This document shows positions 1 through 7,846 of a stretch of DNA of 64,000 bases, in pieces; positions within the stretch are counted from its first letter, which is position 1, and every line of letters starts with the position of its first letter. The notes beneath the pieces are model-generated. The model made no database searches. It was not told the origin of the DNA and saw nothing but the letters and a program-made list of their open reading frames with translations. Source of the stretch: DAOUEX01 sp034430235 (lineage in GTDB: Bacteria; Chloroflexota; Anaerolineae; UBA2200); the NCBI GenBank assembly GCA_964478075.1, contig CAYZGO010000010.1, positions 1 to 64,000 on the forward strand, read 5' to 3'. A program made the translations under genes and the position numbers.

Positions 1-48
1 CAGGGACAAAGGTGGCCCCAGGGACAAAGGTGGCCCAGGACCAAAGGC
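1..48. repeat. Short tandem repeat, 18-bp unit, at the window edge
   Basis: The unit CAGGGACAAAGGTGGCCC occurs twice in direct succession (1-18, 19-36), followed by a degraded third start (AGGACCAAAGG). The array probably continues to the left of the window. There are no spacers, so this is not CRISPR. Confidence 0.8.
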
Positions 49-86
49 AATGACACTGGCGGGCTGAGTTCCACGACGGCCGCACG

Positions 87-255
87 ACTTTGGAAAAGCC
101 CTGGGGGGATGAGGCCTCCATTGACAAGAGCGCAAAGGTCGGCTACAATCTCCCTGCAACTAGGTGTCCTACCCATCATTTCTCGATTCACATGCCGGGA
201 GGTGCAAACCATGAAAGTAGTTTTCCGACCCCAGCGGGCCATCTGCGCACTCATG
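87..255 (+). repeat. Upstream copy of the promoter/start region of the LVIVD gene
   Basis: From GACTTTGG onward this stretch closely matches 365-530. Both copies hold a sigma-70 promoter, a GGGAGGTG ribosome site, an ATG and about 14 near-identical first codons. Homology stops at about 255, where an interspersed hairpin repeat begins. This is a partial tandem duplication of a gene start. Confidence 0.85.
121..149 (+). promoter_or_regulatory. Sigma-70 promoter, copy 1
   Basis: TTGACA at 121-126, 17-bp spacer, TACAAT at 144-149. It is the duplicate of the promoter at 401-429 and would transcribe the truncated start copy and, without a terminator, the LVIVD gene. Confidence 0.75.
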
Positions 256-366
256 TTCAGCGGCAGTTGCACTGCCGCGGCTCCTGGCGCTGCTACGCCG
301 CTGGTGCAAAGGCCGTGGAGACAACCCCGCAGTACAACTGCGGGGGAACGCGGGGACGTCGGTTGA
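211..366 (+). pseudogene. Truncated duplicate of the LVIVD gene start
   Basis: ATG at 211 follows GGGAGGTG and opens a 51-codon frame whose first 14 codons (MKVVFRPQRAICAL) match the start of the gene at 490 with one change. The frame then runs into the hairpin repeat and stops at 366, before a complete signal peptide forms. It is most likely a non-functional by-product of the local duplication, although promoter and ribosome site look intact and a short peptide could still be made. Confidence 0.6.
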
Positions 367-367
367 C
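252..367 (+). repeat. Interspersed hairpin repeat, copy 1
   Basis: Runs from GTTCAGCGGCAG to GTCGGTTGACT. It contains two hairpins: GCGGCAGT/ACTGCCGC at 260-278 and CCCCGCAGT/ACTGCGGGG at 325-345. A second copy lies in opposite orientation at about 61957-62075, with the same end sequences and the second hairpin conserved but a different loop. It carries no protein and looks like a small non-autonomous or REP-like family. Confidence 0.75.
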
Positions 368-400
368 TTTGGCAAAGCCCTGGGGGGATAAGGGTCTCCA

Positions 401-429
401 TTGACAATAGCGAAAAGGTCGGCTAAAAT
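401..429 (+). promoter_or_regulatory. Sigma-70 promoter of the LVIVD gene
   Basis: TTGACA at 401-406, 17-bp spacer, TAAAAT at 424-429, about 60 bp upstream of the ATG at 490. Confidence 0.8.
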
Positions 430-489
430 CCCCTTGCGACTGAGTCCGTTCACAACATCCCTTCATTCACATGCCGGGAGGTGCAAACC

Positions 490-2400
490 ATGAAAGTAGT
501 TTTGCGACCCCAGCGGGCCATCTGCGCGCTTGTGGTCATAGCGCTGTTAGCCCTATTCCCCAGCACAATTCCTTCTGCCCAGGCTCCAACTCAGACCCTG
601 GCCCAACTGGGCGGCGCGAGCTATGCCGTTGCTGCGCTGGGCACAACGATCTACGCTGGCGTAGGGCCTAACCTCGTCCTGCTCTCCGCATCCGGCTCGG
701 ACTTGACGCCGGTGGGAAGCACGTCTCTCACCGAGATCGTCCAAGGCCTGGCCGTTGAGGGCGGCTATGCATACGTGGCTGCTGGTACGCAGGGGCTCCG
801 CATCATCTCTCTGGCAGATCCAGCAGCGCCGTCAGAAGTCAGCGCCATAGCCACACCGGGCTCGGCCATGGCTGTGGCTGTTGCTACGGGGTATGCCTAC
901 GTTGCTGACGCTGCGGGCGGCATACGTGTGATTGATGTCAGCGACCCTGCCAGCCCCGTTGAGACAGATTCGCTGAGCACACCAGGAGAAGCCGTCGGCA
1001 TAACGATCGCCGGCTCCTATGCGTATACCGCCGAGGATTGGGGTGGCCTACGTGTCCTGTCGCTTGTTGACCCAGCGCATCCAACCACGGTCGGTTCCTA
1101 CACTGGAGCATATCAGGTGCTTGGTGTAGCGGTCGCTGGCCAATACGCCTACGTTGCCACCGGCGCGGAGGGGCTGCAAGTGCTTTCCCTGAGCGATCCA
1201 ACGCACCCCGCTCTCCTTGACTCTGTGGAGACACCGGGCTTCGCCACTGCCGTGGCAGTCAGTTCACACGATGGTGCAAATGGCGCCACCCATGCCTACG
1301 TTGCTGCGCAGGGAGGCGGACTGCGTGTCATCTCGGTGAGCAACCCAACTGCACTGGAGGAAGTCGGCTCCTGCCCGACACCCGGTCAGGCCACTGACCT
1401 GGTGATTCACGATAGTCAGGTTTACGTAGCGGACGGAGCAGGCGGGATACATGCCATCAACGTCAGCGACCCCAGCCAGCCCACCTTGACCAACTCGTAT
1501 TCCATTCTGAGCGATGCCTGGGACGTAGCCTCGAATGGCGGGTTCATTTTTGTTGCCTGTGGGGTGCTGGGTGTGCAGTCGCTCTCCTACGAGGCTGGGC
1601 AGCTCACTGTGGTCGATACACTCGATACGCCCGGCAGCGCAGTAAGTATTGCTCTATCAGATTCCTACGCCTATGTTGCCGACCGTGAGGGTGGTCTGCG
1701 CATCATCTCTGTGGCAGATCCAGCCAATCTGATTCCGTCTGGCCATATCTCCGAGACCGTCACAGCGAACGCCGTGGCTGTGCAGAACGGATACGCTTAC
1801 GTGGCTGCTGCAGAAGCAGGTCTGTGGATCGTGTCCGTGCGCGATCCCGCTGATCCATCCACCCTCACTACGGTCAACACACCTGGATGCGCAATGAACG
1901 TCGCCGTAGCTGGGGAGTACGCCTATGTGGCGGACGGCGACGGTGGTTTGCGCGTCATTTCCATTGCCGACCCCTACGCAGCGCATGAGATTGGCGAGCA
2001 CTTTGAGACCCCGGGCAACGCCTCAAGCATTGCCCTCATGGGAGAATACGCCTACCTTGCGGACGGCGCAGAGGGCATGCACGTGATAAACATCTCCAAT
2101 CCCGCGAAGCCCGAGATAGAGGGAACTCAGCCCCTCCCAGGAGTTTCACTGGACATTCACGTGCTCAACAGCTATGCCTACGTGGCTGCCCAGGCAGCGG
2201 GCCTACACCTCGTTTCGGTCGAGATGCCCGAGTCACCTGCGCTCCGCCGCTCGATGCCCATTCCCGGCTTACCTACAAGCCTTGACATTCACGAGCTGCA
2301 TCATCCCATATTCGTAGCCTCGCGGGATGCCGGCCTTGTCGTTGTGAACATGGAGCCAGGCTATCGGTCCTACTTGCCTGTCATTTTGAAGAAGATCTGA
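490..2400 (+). CDS. Secreted LVIVD-repeat beta-propeller protein
   Basis: A 636-residue exported protein of unknown ligand. The N-terminus is a signal peptide (basic MKVVLRPQR, hydrophobic core, cleavage near SAQA). The rest is about fourteen repeats of roughly 41 residues with the pattern YAYVADGxGGLRVISVxDP, typical of LVIVD repeats that fold as beta-propellers. The last residues, SYLPVILKKI, resemble the short C-terminal tail seen on many secreted Chloroflexota proteins. The start is the ATG at 490, 6 nt after GGGAGGTG, rather than the in-frame GTG at 481 that lies within the ribosome site. It has its own promoter at 401. A role in surface binding or protein-protein contact is inferred from the fold only. 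Confidence 0.85.
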   Translation: MKVVLRPQRAICALVVIALLALFPSTIPSAQAPTQTLAQLGGASYAVAALGTTIYAGVGPNLVLLSASGSDLTPVGSTSLTEIVQGLAVEGGYAYVAAGTQGLRIISLADPAAPSEVSAIATPGSAMAVAVATGYAYVADAAGGIRVIDVSDPASPVETDSLSTPGEAVGITIAGSYAYTAEDWGGLRVLSLVDPAHPTTVGSYTGAYQVLGVAVAGQYAYVATGAEGLQVLSLSDPTHPALLDSVETPGFATAVAVSSHDGANGATHAYVAAQGGGLRVISVSNPTALEEVGSCPTPGQATDLVIHDSQVYVADGAGGIHAINVSDPSQPTLTNSYSILSDAWDVASNGGFIFVACGVLGVQSLSYEAGQLTVVDTLDTPGSAVSIALSDSYAYVADREGGLRIISVADPANLIPSGHISETVTANAVAVQNGYAYVAAAEAGLWIVSVRDPADPSTLTTVNTPGCAMNVAVAGEYAYVADGDGGLRVISIADPYAAHEIGEHFETPGNASSIALMGEYAYLADGAEGMHVINISNPAKPEIEGTQPLPGVSLDIHVLNSYAYVAAQAAGLHLVSVEMPESPALRRSMPIPGLPTSLDIHELHHPIFVASRDAGLVVVNMEPGYRSYLPVILKKI

Positions 2401-2452
2401 CAAGGAGACCACCAGGCTGTGAGGCCCACCCAAACACTTGAGCGCACGTCTC

Positions 2453-3520
2453 ATGAACAGTGACGACACCGGACCACGCAAGCTCTCGAGCGTCAGACTC
2501 ACAGGCAGCACGCTTTTCAGGCGCATCGTCCTTATCCTGCTGCTGACAGTCGGCGCATATCTGCTGCTGCCGCGCCTGGCAGGTATAGGCAACGCCCTGC
2601 AGCTCGTACGCGAGGCGAATGGCTCATACCTCCTGGCCGCCATCGCCTTCCAGGCTTCGAGCGTCTTGTCTCACGCGTACGTTGTTCGCAAGGCACTACT
2701 GGCATTTGGGCCACGTACAGGCTTCTGGCATGTGTTGCAGATCGCACTGGCCGGTGCCTTCGCCACCTTGCTCATCCCTTCTGCTGGGCTTAGTGGTCTG
2801 GCGCTGCGCGCTAGATACCTGACCGAGAATGGCTACACAGTGGAAGCCTCGCTTTGCAGCTTTGTCCTTGAGTCTGTGGGCCTCGGCATAGCCCTCTCCA
2901 CACTTGCGGCTGCAGCCTTTCTGCGGCTGACTCTGACTGGACAACAGGCACCATGGTGGGCCCTGGCCCTCCTTCTGAGCACGGTGCTGCTAGGAGGCGC
3001 ACTGCTGGCTATTCTGGCGTACGCCCCGCGCAGTGGCGACCCGTTATCACGCTGGCTGCACACCTTACTGGGGCCCGTAAACAGGATACGGGCCAGGTGG
3101 GGCCGCCCCACGTTAGCAGCATCAGCACTGGAGCAACGACTTGATCACCTGCGCCAGGCTGTGCTCGCCTTGAACGCGCCTGCCAGGTTCCGCCTGCTGT
3201 TGGCAAGCCTTGCGCGTGCCCTGGGAGAGGTGCTGTGCCTACACATGACGCTCATGGCTTTTGGACAGGTTGTGCCGCTGCACGTGACCGTCATCAGCCA
3301 CGCCCTGTCGGCGGCCTTGGGTTGGCTTTCCTCCTCACCGGGAGGATTGCTGGTCACCGAAAGCTCCCTGCCTGCTCTCCTGGCCAGTCGAGGGGTCCCC
3401 ATCCGCGCAGCCATAGCTGCAGCGTTGGTCTTTCGGCTGATCGCCTTCTGGCTCCCCCGTGCTTTAGGCCTTGGGACCTGGTACAACCTGCAGAGGCATA
3501 GTAGTCGATCACTCTGGTGA
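2453..3520 (+). CDS. YbhN/UPF0104-type integral membrane protein (flippase-like)
   Basis: About 355 residues with roughly eight hydrophobic segments. It belongs to the lysylphosphatidylglycerol-synthase transmembrane / YbhN / AglD-like family; the regions around SSVLSHAYVVRKALLAFG, FATLLIPSAGLSG and LGWLSSSPGGLLVTESSL match the family's conserved polar turns. Members are membrane proteins linked to lipid or glycolipid translocation; the exact substrate cannot be read from sequence. No convincing ribosome site precedes either possible start, the TTG at 2438 or the ATG at 2453; I chose the ATG. It follows the LVIVD gene by about 50 bp and may be co-transcribed with it. It converges with the truncated transporter at 3564. 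Confidence 0.75.
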   Translation: MNSDDTGPRKLSSVRLTGSTLFRRIVLILLLTVGAYLLLPRLAGIGNALQLVREANGSYLLAAIAFQASSVLSHAYVVRKALLAFGPRTGFWHVLQIALAGAFATLLIPSAGLSGLALRARYLTENGYTVEASLCSFVLESVGLGIALSTLAAAAFLRLTLTGQQAPWWALALLLSTVLLGGALLAILAYAPRSGDPLSRWLHTLLGPVNRIRARWGRPTLAASALEQRLDHLRQAVLALNAPARFRLLLASLARALGEVLCLHMTLMAFGQVVPLHVTVISHALSAALGWLSSSPGGLLVTESSLPALLASRGVPIRAAIAAALVFRLIAFWLPRALGLGTWYNLQRHSSRSLW

Positions 3521-3563
3521 TGCCAAAGGTAGTCTAGCGACACGGAGATCTACGGATGAGCGT

Positions 3564-4403
3564 TCACGTCATTGCGCGTTCCATCAGCCGGCCGGTGCCT
3601 ATCTCCGTGCCGTAGATCGTGGCCATCTTGATGATCGTGCCGATGCCATCGTTGTACAGCCAGAAGGCCACGATGAACTTGGTCAACTCGCGATACTGGC
3701 GGACATCGCGAAAGGTCTCGCCCAACCCCTGAAACGCGGCCCGGAAGGGACTGATGCGCTCTTCTATGCGTTCGGGTACCGGTGGCTCGGGAACGGTGCG
3801 CAGCATGGGGATGGAAAAGATGGCCCACCAGATGCCCACGCTGAGGAAAGAGAGTCTGGAAGCCATCTCCTGACTGGGCAGGCCGATCTTGTCCCAGAAA
3901 AGGATCATGGCAATGTTGATGGCCAGCAAAATGCCGCCACCCAGGTAGCCCAATGCGTATCCCTTGCTCGAAACGTAATCCATATCCTCAGGCTTGGCGA
4001 TGTGCAGCAGCAGCGAGTCGTAGAAAACGTTCGCCCCACCGAAGCCGATGTAGCCCAGAACGTACAGCACCAAGGCCAGGAGCCAGTCCCGTGTGCTGAC
4101 CACGACCAGCAACGACGTGAAAAAGATGCCAAAGGCCGCGAACAGGGCCAGGAAACGCTTCTTGGCCCCCCAATAGTCTGCGACTGCACCGAGGATCGGC
4201 CCCATCACCGCATTAATCAATAGGGCAAGAGAAGAGGTGTAGCCCCAATAGACCGTTGCCGTGTTCCCGGGCAATCCAGCACCAGCTACGGCCGCGTAGA
4301 ATGTGGGCAATACGGCGGCCATGATAGTGGTGGCAAAAGCCGAATTCGCCCAGTCGTACATGCACCAGGCGTTGATGATTCTCCGATATAGCCTGTCCTT
4401 CAT
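3564..4403 (-). CDS. MFS transporter, Atg22/UMF1-like, C-terminally truncated
   Basis: 279 residues with about six or seven membrane segments. The N-terminal pattern INAWCMYDWANSAFATTI, the loop GAVADYWGAKKRFL and the segment FGGANVFYDSLLLHIA are typical of Atg22/UMF1-type major-facilitator transporters, which normally exceed 400 residues and have twelve helices. This reading frame stops just after the segment FWLYNDGIGTIIKMATIYG, so the C-terminal half is missing, and the next 44 bp reach the end of the convergent gene. It is probably a decayed, non-functional transporter. The start ATG at 4403 is typical for the family. It lies downstream of lspA, separated by a hairpin. Confidence 0.7.
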   Translation of the reverse strand: MKDRLYRRIINAWCMYDWANSAFATTIMAAVLPTFYAAVAGAGLPGNTATVYWGYTSSLALLINAVMGPILGAVADYWGAKKRFLALFAAFGIFFTSLLVVVSTRDWLLALVLYVLGYIGFGGANVFYDSLLLHIAKPEDMDYVSSKGYALGYLGGGILLAINIAMILFWDKIGLPSQEMASRLSFLSVGIWWAIFSIPMLRTVPEPPVPERIEERISPFRAAFQGLGETFRDVRQYRELTKFIVAFWLYNDGIGTIIKMATIYGTEIGTGRLMERAMT

Positions 4404-4466
4404 AGGTACAATTCCTTTCGCTGGTTCTGGCCTCTAGGAGCAGGGTAGCTGCATTGCCACAATGCA

Positions 4467-4505
4467 AATAAGCCGCGATGGGGCAACTGCGGCTCGTGGC
4501 TTATT
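4467..4505 (-). terminator. Putative intrinsic terminator after lspA
   Basis: Inverted repeat AATAAGCC (4467-4474) / GGCTTATT (4498-4505) with further inner pairing (GCCGC/GCGGC), overlapping the lspA stop codon. Read on the minus strand it is followed by a T-rich stretch, so it probably ends the lspA transcript before the transporter. Confidence 0.55.
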
Positions 4506-5034
4506 GTACACCTTTGTCCTCACCAGTGAGGGAATCTGAGGAAGCAGTAAGCGGTTCCTTCTCTAGTAGCAGATAGACAGCCAGGATGCAAACGCTAACC
4601 ACAACGGAACTATCTGCCAGATTGAAAACAGGCCACTCTTGCACAGGCCAGAAGTTGAGGTCAATAAAATCAATCACCTGCCCGTGCCAGAGGCGATCTG
4701 CCAGGTTGCCAAATGCTCCCCCCAGTTGCATCCCCAGACTGAGCTGAACCAGCCAACTGTGGAAGGGCAGATGTCGGTAGAAGAACAGGATCAGTGCAAT
4801 GACAGCTATTGCAACAAAGGTGTAGAACCAACCCAGGTCGGGAAAGAGGCCAAAAGCTGCACCGGTGTTGGTCACGTAGGTAAAGCTCAAGATGGGACGC
4901 AACCACGATGCGGGGTTCCAAGGCACGCCAGGCAACAGGTAACAACGCACCAGGTGTTTGCTGATTTGATCGGCGGCCAATACGACAAGAGCTGCGCCGA
5001 AGACTCGGAGGTCCTTGGACCGCCTGGGGTTCAA
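4501..5034 (-). CDS. lspA: Lipoprotein signal peptidase (signal peptidase II)
   Basis: Membrane aspartyl peptidase that removes signal peptides from lipidated prolipoproteins. Four hydrophobic segments are visible, with the family blocks DQISKHLV, TNTGAAFGL, GNLADRLWHGQVIDFIDL and FNLADSSVVV; the aspartates of the last two blocks are the expected catalytic pair. I chose the TTG start at 5034, preceded by AGGGGGA at a good distance, giving 177 residues, close to the usual family length. A GTG at 5109 is in frame but lacks a ribosome site and would overlap the upstream gene by 46 bp. It follows the DksA/TraR-type gene closely and is likely co-transcribed. Window genes for lipoproteins (for example pstS and the sugar-binding protein) supply its substrates. 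Confidence 0.93.
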   Translation of the reverse strand: MNPRRSKDLRVFGAALVVLAADQISKHLVRCYLLPGVPWNPASWLRPILSFTYVTNTGAAFGLFPDLGWFYTFVAIAVIALILFFYRHLPFHSWLVQLSLGMQLGGAFGNLADRLWHGQVIDFIDLNFWPVQEWPVFNLADSSVVVSVCILAVYLLLEKEPLTASSDSLTGEDKGVQ

Positions 5035-5063
5035 CTCGTCTTCCCCCTGCCTGTCAACGGTAT

Positions 5064-5426
5064 CTAATGAAAAGCTCCTCGCTCTGCGCGTGTCTGGCAA
5101 GATATGCACAGAGCGGCATAGGGCAGTGCTTTGAGTCTTGCTGGATCAATAGCCTCTCCACAGCTCTCACACGGCCCGTAGACGCCTTCGTCCATCTTGT
5201 CCAGCGCCTTATTCACCAGTTCCAAAGTGCGACGCAGTCTTTGGCAAACAGCCAAGTTCTTGGTCTGTTCAAAGACCTCGCTAGCACTGTCAGCCATGTG
5301 ATTGCCATAGCCTGGACGCTCGCGCTCGTCGCTAGGCACCTCCATGCGCTCTACTTCTTGCTGCAGGCGAGCGCGCTCGTCCTCGAGCCGCTTTCTATTG
5401 CGCTGCATCCGTCTTCTGTCGAGCAT
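5064..5426 (-). CDS. DksA/TraR-type C4 zinc-finger protein
   Basis: A 120-residue protein. An N-terminal basic coiled coil (RRRMQRNRKRLEDERARL) is followed by a C-terminal C4 zinc finger, CESCG ... CISCQ, with the family context GVYGPCESCGEAI and RLKALPYAALC. DksA-like proteins insert into the RNA polymerase secondary channel; short TraR/YteA-type members like this are often uncharacterised. The ATG at 5426 is preceded by GGGAGCAGG; a TTG at 5450 is in frame but poorer. A promoter lies at 5469-5497. Its position directly before lspA is a common bacterial arrangement. Confidence 0.85.
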   Translation of the reverse strand: MLDRRRMQRNRKRLEDERARLQQEVERMEVPSDERERPGYGNHMADSASEVFEQTKNLAVCQRLRRTLELVNKALDKMDEGVYGPCESCGEAIDPARLKALPYAALCISCQTRAERGAFH

Positions 5427-5468
5427 CTCAAACCTGCTCCCTAACCCCAAATGCTGGGCACGGAATCC

Positions 5469-5497
5469 ATTCTACACAAGATGCAGGCAAAAAGCAA
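5469..5497 (-). promoter_or_regulatory. Possible promoter of the DksA-type gene and lspA
   Basis: On the minus strand TTGCTT (5492-5497), 17-bp spacer, TAGAAT (5469-5474), about 45 bp before the ATG at 5426. The -10 is good, the -35 weak. Confidence 0.5.
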
Positions 5498-5682
5498 ATT
5501 GTAATTGGCGTATTGAAAGAGTCAGCGCTTGGCGAAATGGGCGATGGCTTAAGGGCGCCGTTTGTAGTAGCACATTGAGCCGTCAACATAAGAGCACGTA
5601 AGGGCGCTTCTGAACTTTGGCCAGGGATTTGCAGCCCTTGGCTCTCTTATAGACAATCAAAGTTGCCAAACGGTACCATTGG

Positions 5683-5712
5683 TTACAAAACGTTTTGCAG
5701 GTGGTGTATAAT
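5683..5712 (+). promoter_or_regulatory. Promoter of the NHL-repeat gene
   Basis: TTACAA at 5683-5688, 18-bp spacer, perfect TATAAT at 5707-5712, about 85 bp before the ATG. Confidence 0.65.
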
Positions 5713-5798
5713 GAGTATGAATCACAAGCAAAAAACGAACCCATAGGCCTACCAACTGCGTCCTACTAGTAGAACAGATGCACCAGGAGGCATAACCC

Positions 5799-7658
5799 AT
5801 GAACGCGATCAAGCGCTTCACCTGTGTTCTGTGGATGCTGCTGTTCTGCCTGCCCTGGCCTCCCACGTCCAAGGCTGAAGTCCTAGAAGGCTACGTCTGG
5901 AAGCGGAACATCGGTGTCCCTCACGGCCCTGGTCAATTCAAATGGCCATCAGATGTCGCCGTTGACTCAAAAGGTGACGTCTATGTCGTGGACAACTCCA
6001 ATCACCGCATCCAGGTCTTTGCCGCCGACGGCACTTTTCTGAGGCAATGGGGTTCCTACGGCATTGGCAATGGCCAGCTCAATTCCCCCTCCAGCGTGGA
6101 CGTAAGCCGAGACGGATGCGTATACGTGGCTGACACTGGAAACTGTCGCCTTCAGGTCTTTGATGCCCACGGCAACTTCCTTACCAAGTGGGGGGAGCGC
6201 GGGGTAGACGATGGGCAATTCGCTTTCCCCTTCGCCGTGGCTGTTGGCCCTGACCAGCGCGTATACGTCGCAGACAGGAACAATAGCCGAATTCAGGTCT
6301 TTGATCCACATGGCAACTTTGTTGCTGGCTGGGGTTCAAAAGGGAACGAGGATGGGCAGTTCGCTTCCCTGTACGCGATAGCCGTGAGCCCCGACGGGCG
6401 TGTCTATGCCACTGATGCCTGGAACCACCGCATTCAGATCTTTGGTGCCAACGGCAGCTTTCTCTACAAATGGGGCCGCTATGGGACGGGCAGTGGCCAA
6501 TTCGGAGCGCCCACCGCCGTGACGGTGGACAGCAATAGATACGTCTACGTCACTGAGACTTGGAATCACCGTGTGCAGATCTTTGACGCGAACGGCAATT
6601 TCGTGCGCAAATTCGGTTGCTACGGCACTGCTGACGGGCAGTTCAGGAGTCCCGCAGGCATTGCTGTCACCGCCGACGGTCGCATCTACATTGCAGATAG
6701 TTCCAATGATCGCATCCAGGCTTTCACCGCCGAATGCGCCTTTGTCACCAAGTGGGGCCGCCCCAGCACAGGGGACGGCCAACTACTGTGGCCGTCGGAC
6801 GTCGCAGTGAGCAGCAATGGGCGCATCTACGTAGCGGATACCTCAAACCACCGTATCCAGGTCTTTGACAGCGCCGGAAGCTACGTCAAACAATGGGGCT
6901 CGTATGGGTCGAGCGCGGGCCAGTTCGACCTCCCGGCTGGCCTGGACGTTGCTTCCAACGGCACCGTGTACGTCGCTGATACCAACAACGGCCGCATCCA
7001 GATATTCGATGCTGACGGCAATGATCTGGGACAGTGGGGCAGCTACGGCAATGCCGCAGGTGAATTCTCTTCGCCGTGTGGGGTGGCAGTCGCACCATCC
7101 GGACGCGTGTACGTAGCGGACAAGAACAACCACCGCATACAAGTCTTTGACATGGAAGGCAATTCTCTGCTGGAGTGGGGCACTCAAGGCTCCGCAAATA
7201 GCCAATTCTGCTGGCCCTCGGACGTCGCTGTGGATGCTGGTGGCAACGTGTACGTAGCGGACAGCACCAATCACCGCGTGCAACTTTTCGATTGCGACGG
7301 CAGTTTCCTCGCCTCTTTTGGAAAGCACGGCTCCATTGGGGGCGCATTCGACTGCCCTACAGGTATAGCAGTCAGTTCAGACGGCTGCATCTACGTGTCA
7401 GACACCGAAAACCACCGCTTGCAGGCGTTTAGCACGAAGGGCACTTTCCTCAGCACGTGGGGCCGACAGGGCTCGGCTAACGGCGACTTTGGGCATCCAC
7501 GCGGCATAGCTGTGGGGCCTGACGGGCGCATCTACATTGCTGACTCGGAGAATCACCGCATTCAAGTACTTGAGCGGTTCAGCTACAACCACTCGCTCTG
7601 TTTGCCCCTCGTTGCCAGGGGCGAGCATGTACCTGACAAGGCAGGCACATTACCGTAG
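5799..7658 (+). CDS. Secreted NHL-repeat protein, twelve repeats
   Basis: A 619-residue exported protein. A signal peptide (MNAIKRFTCVLWMLLFCLPW, cleavage near TSKAEV) is followed by twelve NHL repeats of about 47 residues with the pattern GQF..PxxVAVxxxGRVYVADxxNHRIQVFD..G.F...WG. Twelve repeats fit two six-bladed propellers. The start ATG has AGGAGG 8 nt upstream. After the last repeat comes CLPLVARG, comparable to the SYLPVILK tail of the LVIVD protein and placed about 14 residues before the end. NHL propellers bind proteins, RNA or ligands; here an extracellular role is inferred from the signal peptide. The internal periodicity also produces open antisense frames that are not genes. Confidence 0.88.
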   Translation: MNAIKRFTCVLWMLLFCLPWPPTSKAEVLEGYVWKRNIGVPHGPGQFKWPSDVAVDSKGDVYVVDNSNHRIQVFAADGTFLRQWGSYGIGNGQLNSPSSVDVSRDGCVYVADTGNCRLQVFDAHGNFLTKWGERGVDDGQFAFPFAVAVGPDQRVYVADRNNSRIQVFDPHGNFVAGWGSKGNEDGQFASLYAIAVSPDGRVYATDAWNHRIQIFGANGSFLYKWGRYGTGSGQFGAPTAVTVDSNRYVYVTETWNHRVQIFDANGNFVRKFGCYGTADGQFRSPAGIAVTADGRIYIADSSNDRIQAFTAECAFVTKWGRPSTGDGQLLWPSDVAVSSNGRIYVADTSNHRIQVFDSAGSYVKQWGSYGSSAGQFDLPAGLDVASNGTVYVADTNNGRIQIFDADGNDLGQWGSYGNAAGEFSSPCGVAVAPSGRVYVADKNNHRIQVFDMEGNSLLEWGTQGSANSQFCWPSDVAVDAGGNVYVADSTNHRVQLFDCDGSFLASFGKHGSIGGAFDCPTGIAVSSDGCIYVSDTENHRLQAFSTKGTFLSTWGRQGSANGDFGHPRGIAVGPDGRIYIADSENHRIQVLERFSYNHSLCLPLVARGEHVPDKAGTLP

Positions 7659-7846
7659 AGCCACACGTTCTGCGCAGACAGCAAACGGCAACGGCCGGTC
7701 GTGCTCTGCATGCCCTCGCTTTGCATGCCCTACGGGCGACGGGCGACCGGCGACGGGCGACGGCTCGACGCGGCTGCCTCACCTTAGGGATAGCTCCCCA
7801 GCTTCACTAATTTGACAACTAATGCCAAAATACCTACCATACGACT
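7659..7846. other. Intergenic region with a GC-rich simple repeat
   Basis: About 7735-7770 consists of variations on CGACGGGCGAC. No gene is seen. The promoter of the glycosyltransferase lies at its right end. Confidence 0.6.
7812..7840 (+). promoter_or_regulatory. Promoter placing the transcription start on the ATG
   Basis: TTGACA at 7812-7817, 17-bp spacer, TACCAT at 7835-7840. The ATG of the next gene is at 7847, 7 nt after the -10 box, where transcription normally begins. No ribosome site precedes the ATG, so the mRNA may be leaderless. Confidence 0.6.

Larger units (their letters stand above)
5427..5798. other. Divergent intergenic region
   Basis: This 372-bp stretch separates two divergent genes. 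It holds a minus-strand promoter (5469-5497) and a plus-strand promoter (5683-5712). I see no gene or structured RNA in the remainder. Confidence 0.6.

Noticed and set aside
1..48. CRISPR array
   Set aside because: 18-bp direct repeats without spacers; no cas gene in the window. The tandem repeat at 26206-26280 was rejected for the same reason.
481..489. GTG at 481 as the start of the LVIVD gene
   Set aside because: It lies within the GGGAGGTG ribosome site; the ATG at 490 is correctly spaced and begins a proper signal peptide, and the duplicated copy keeps the same layout.
3471..4223. 250-codon plus-strand frame
   Set aside because: It is antisense to the MFS gene, which has clear family motifs; the plus-strand translation has no recognisable features.
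5967..7628. Several long minus-strand frames inside the NHL gene
   Set aside because: They repeat with the NHL period and arise from codon bias in the repeats.
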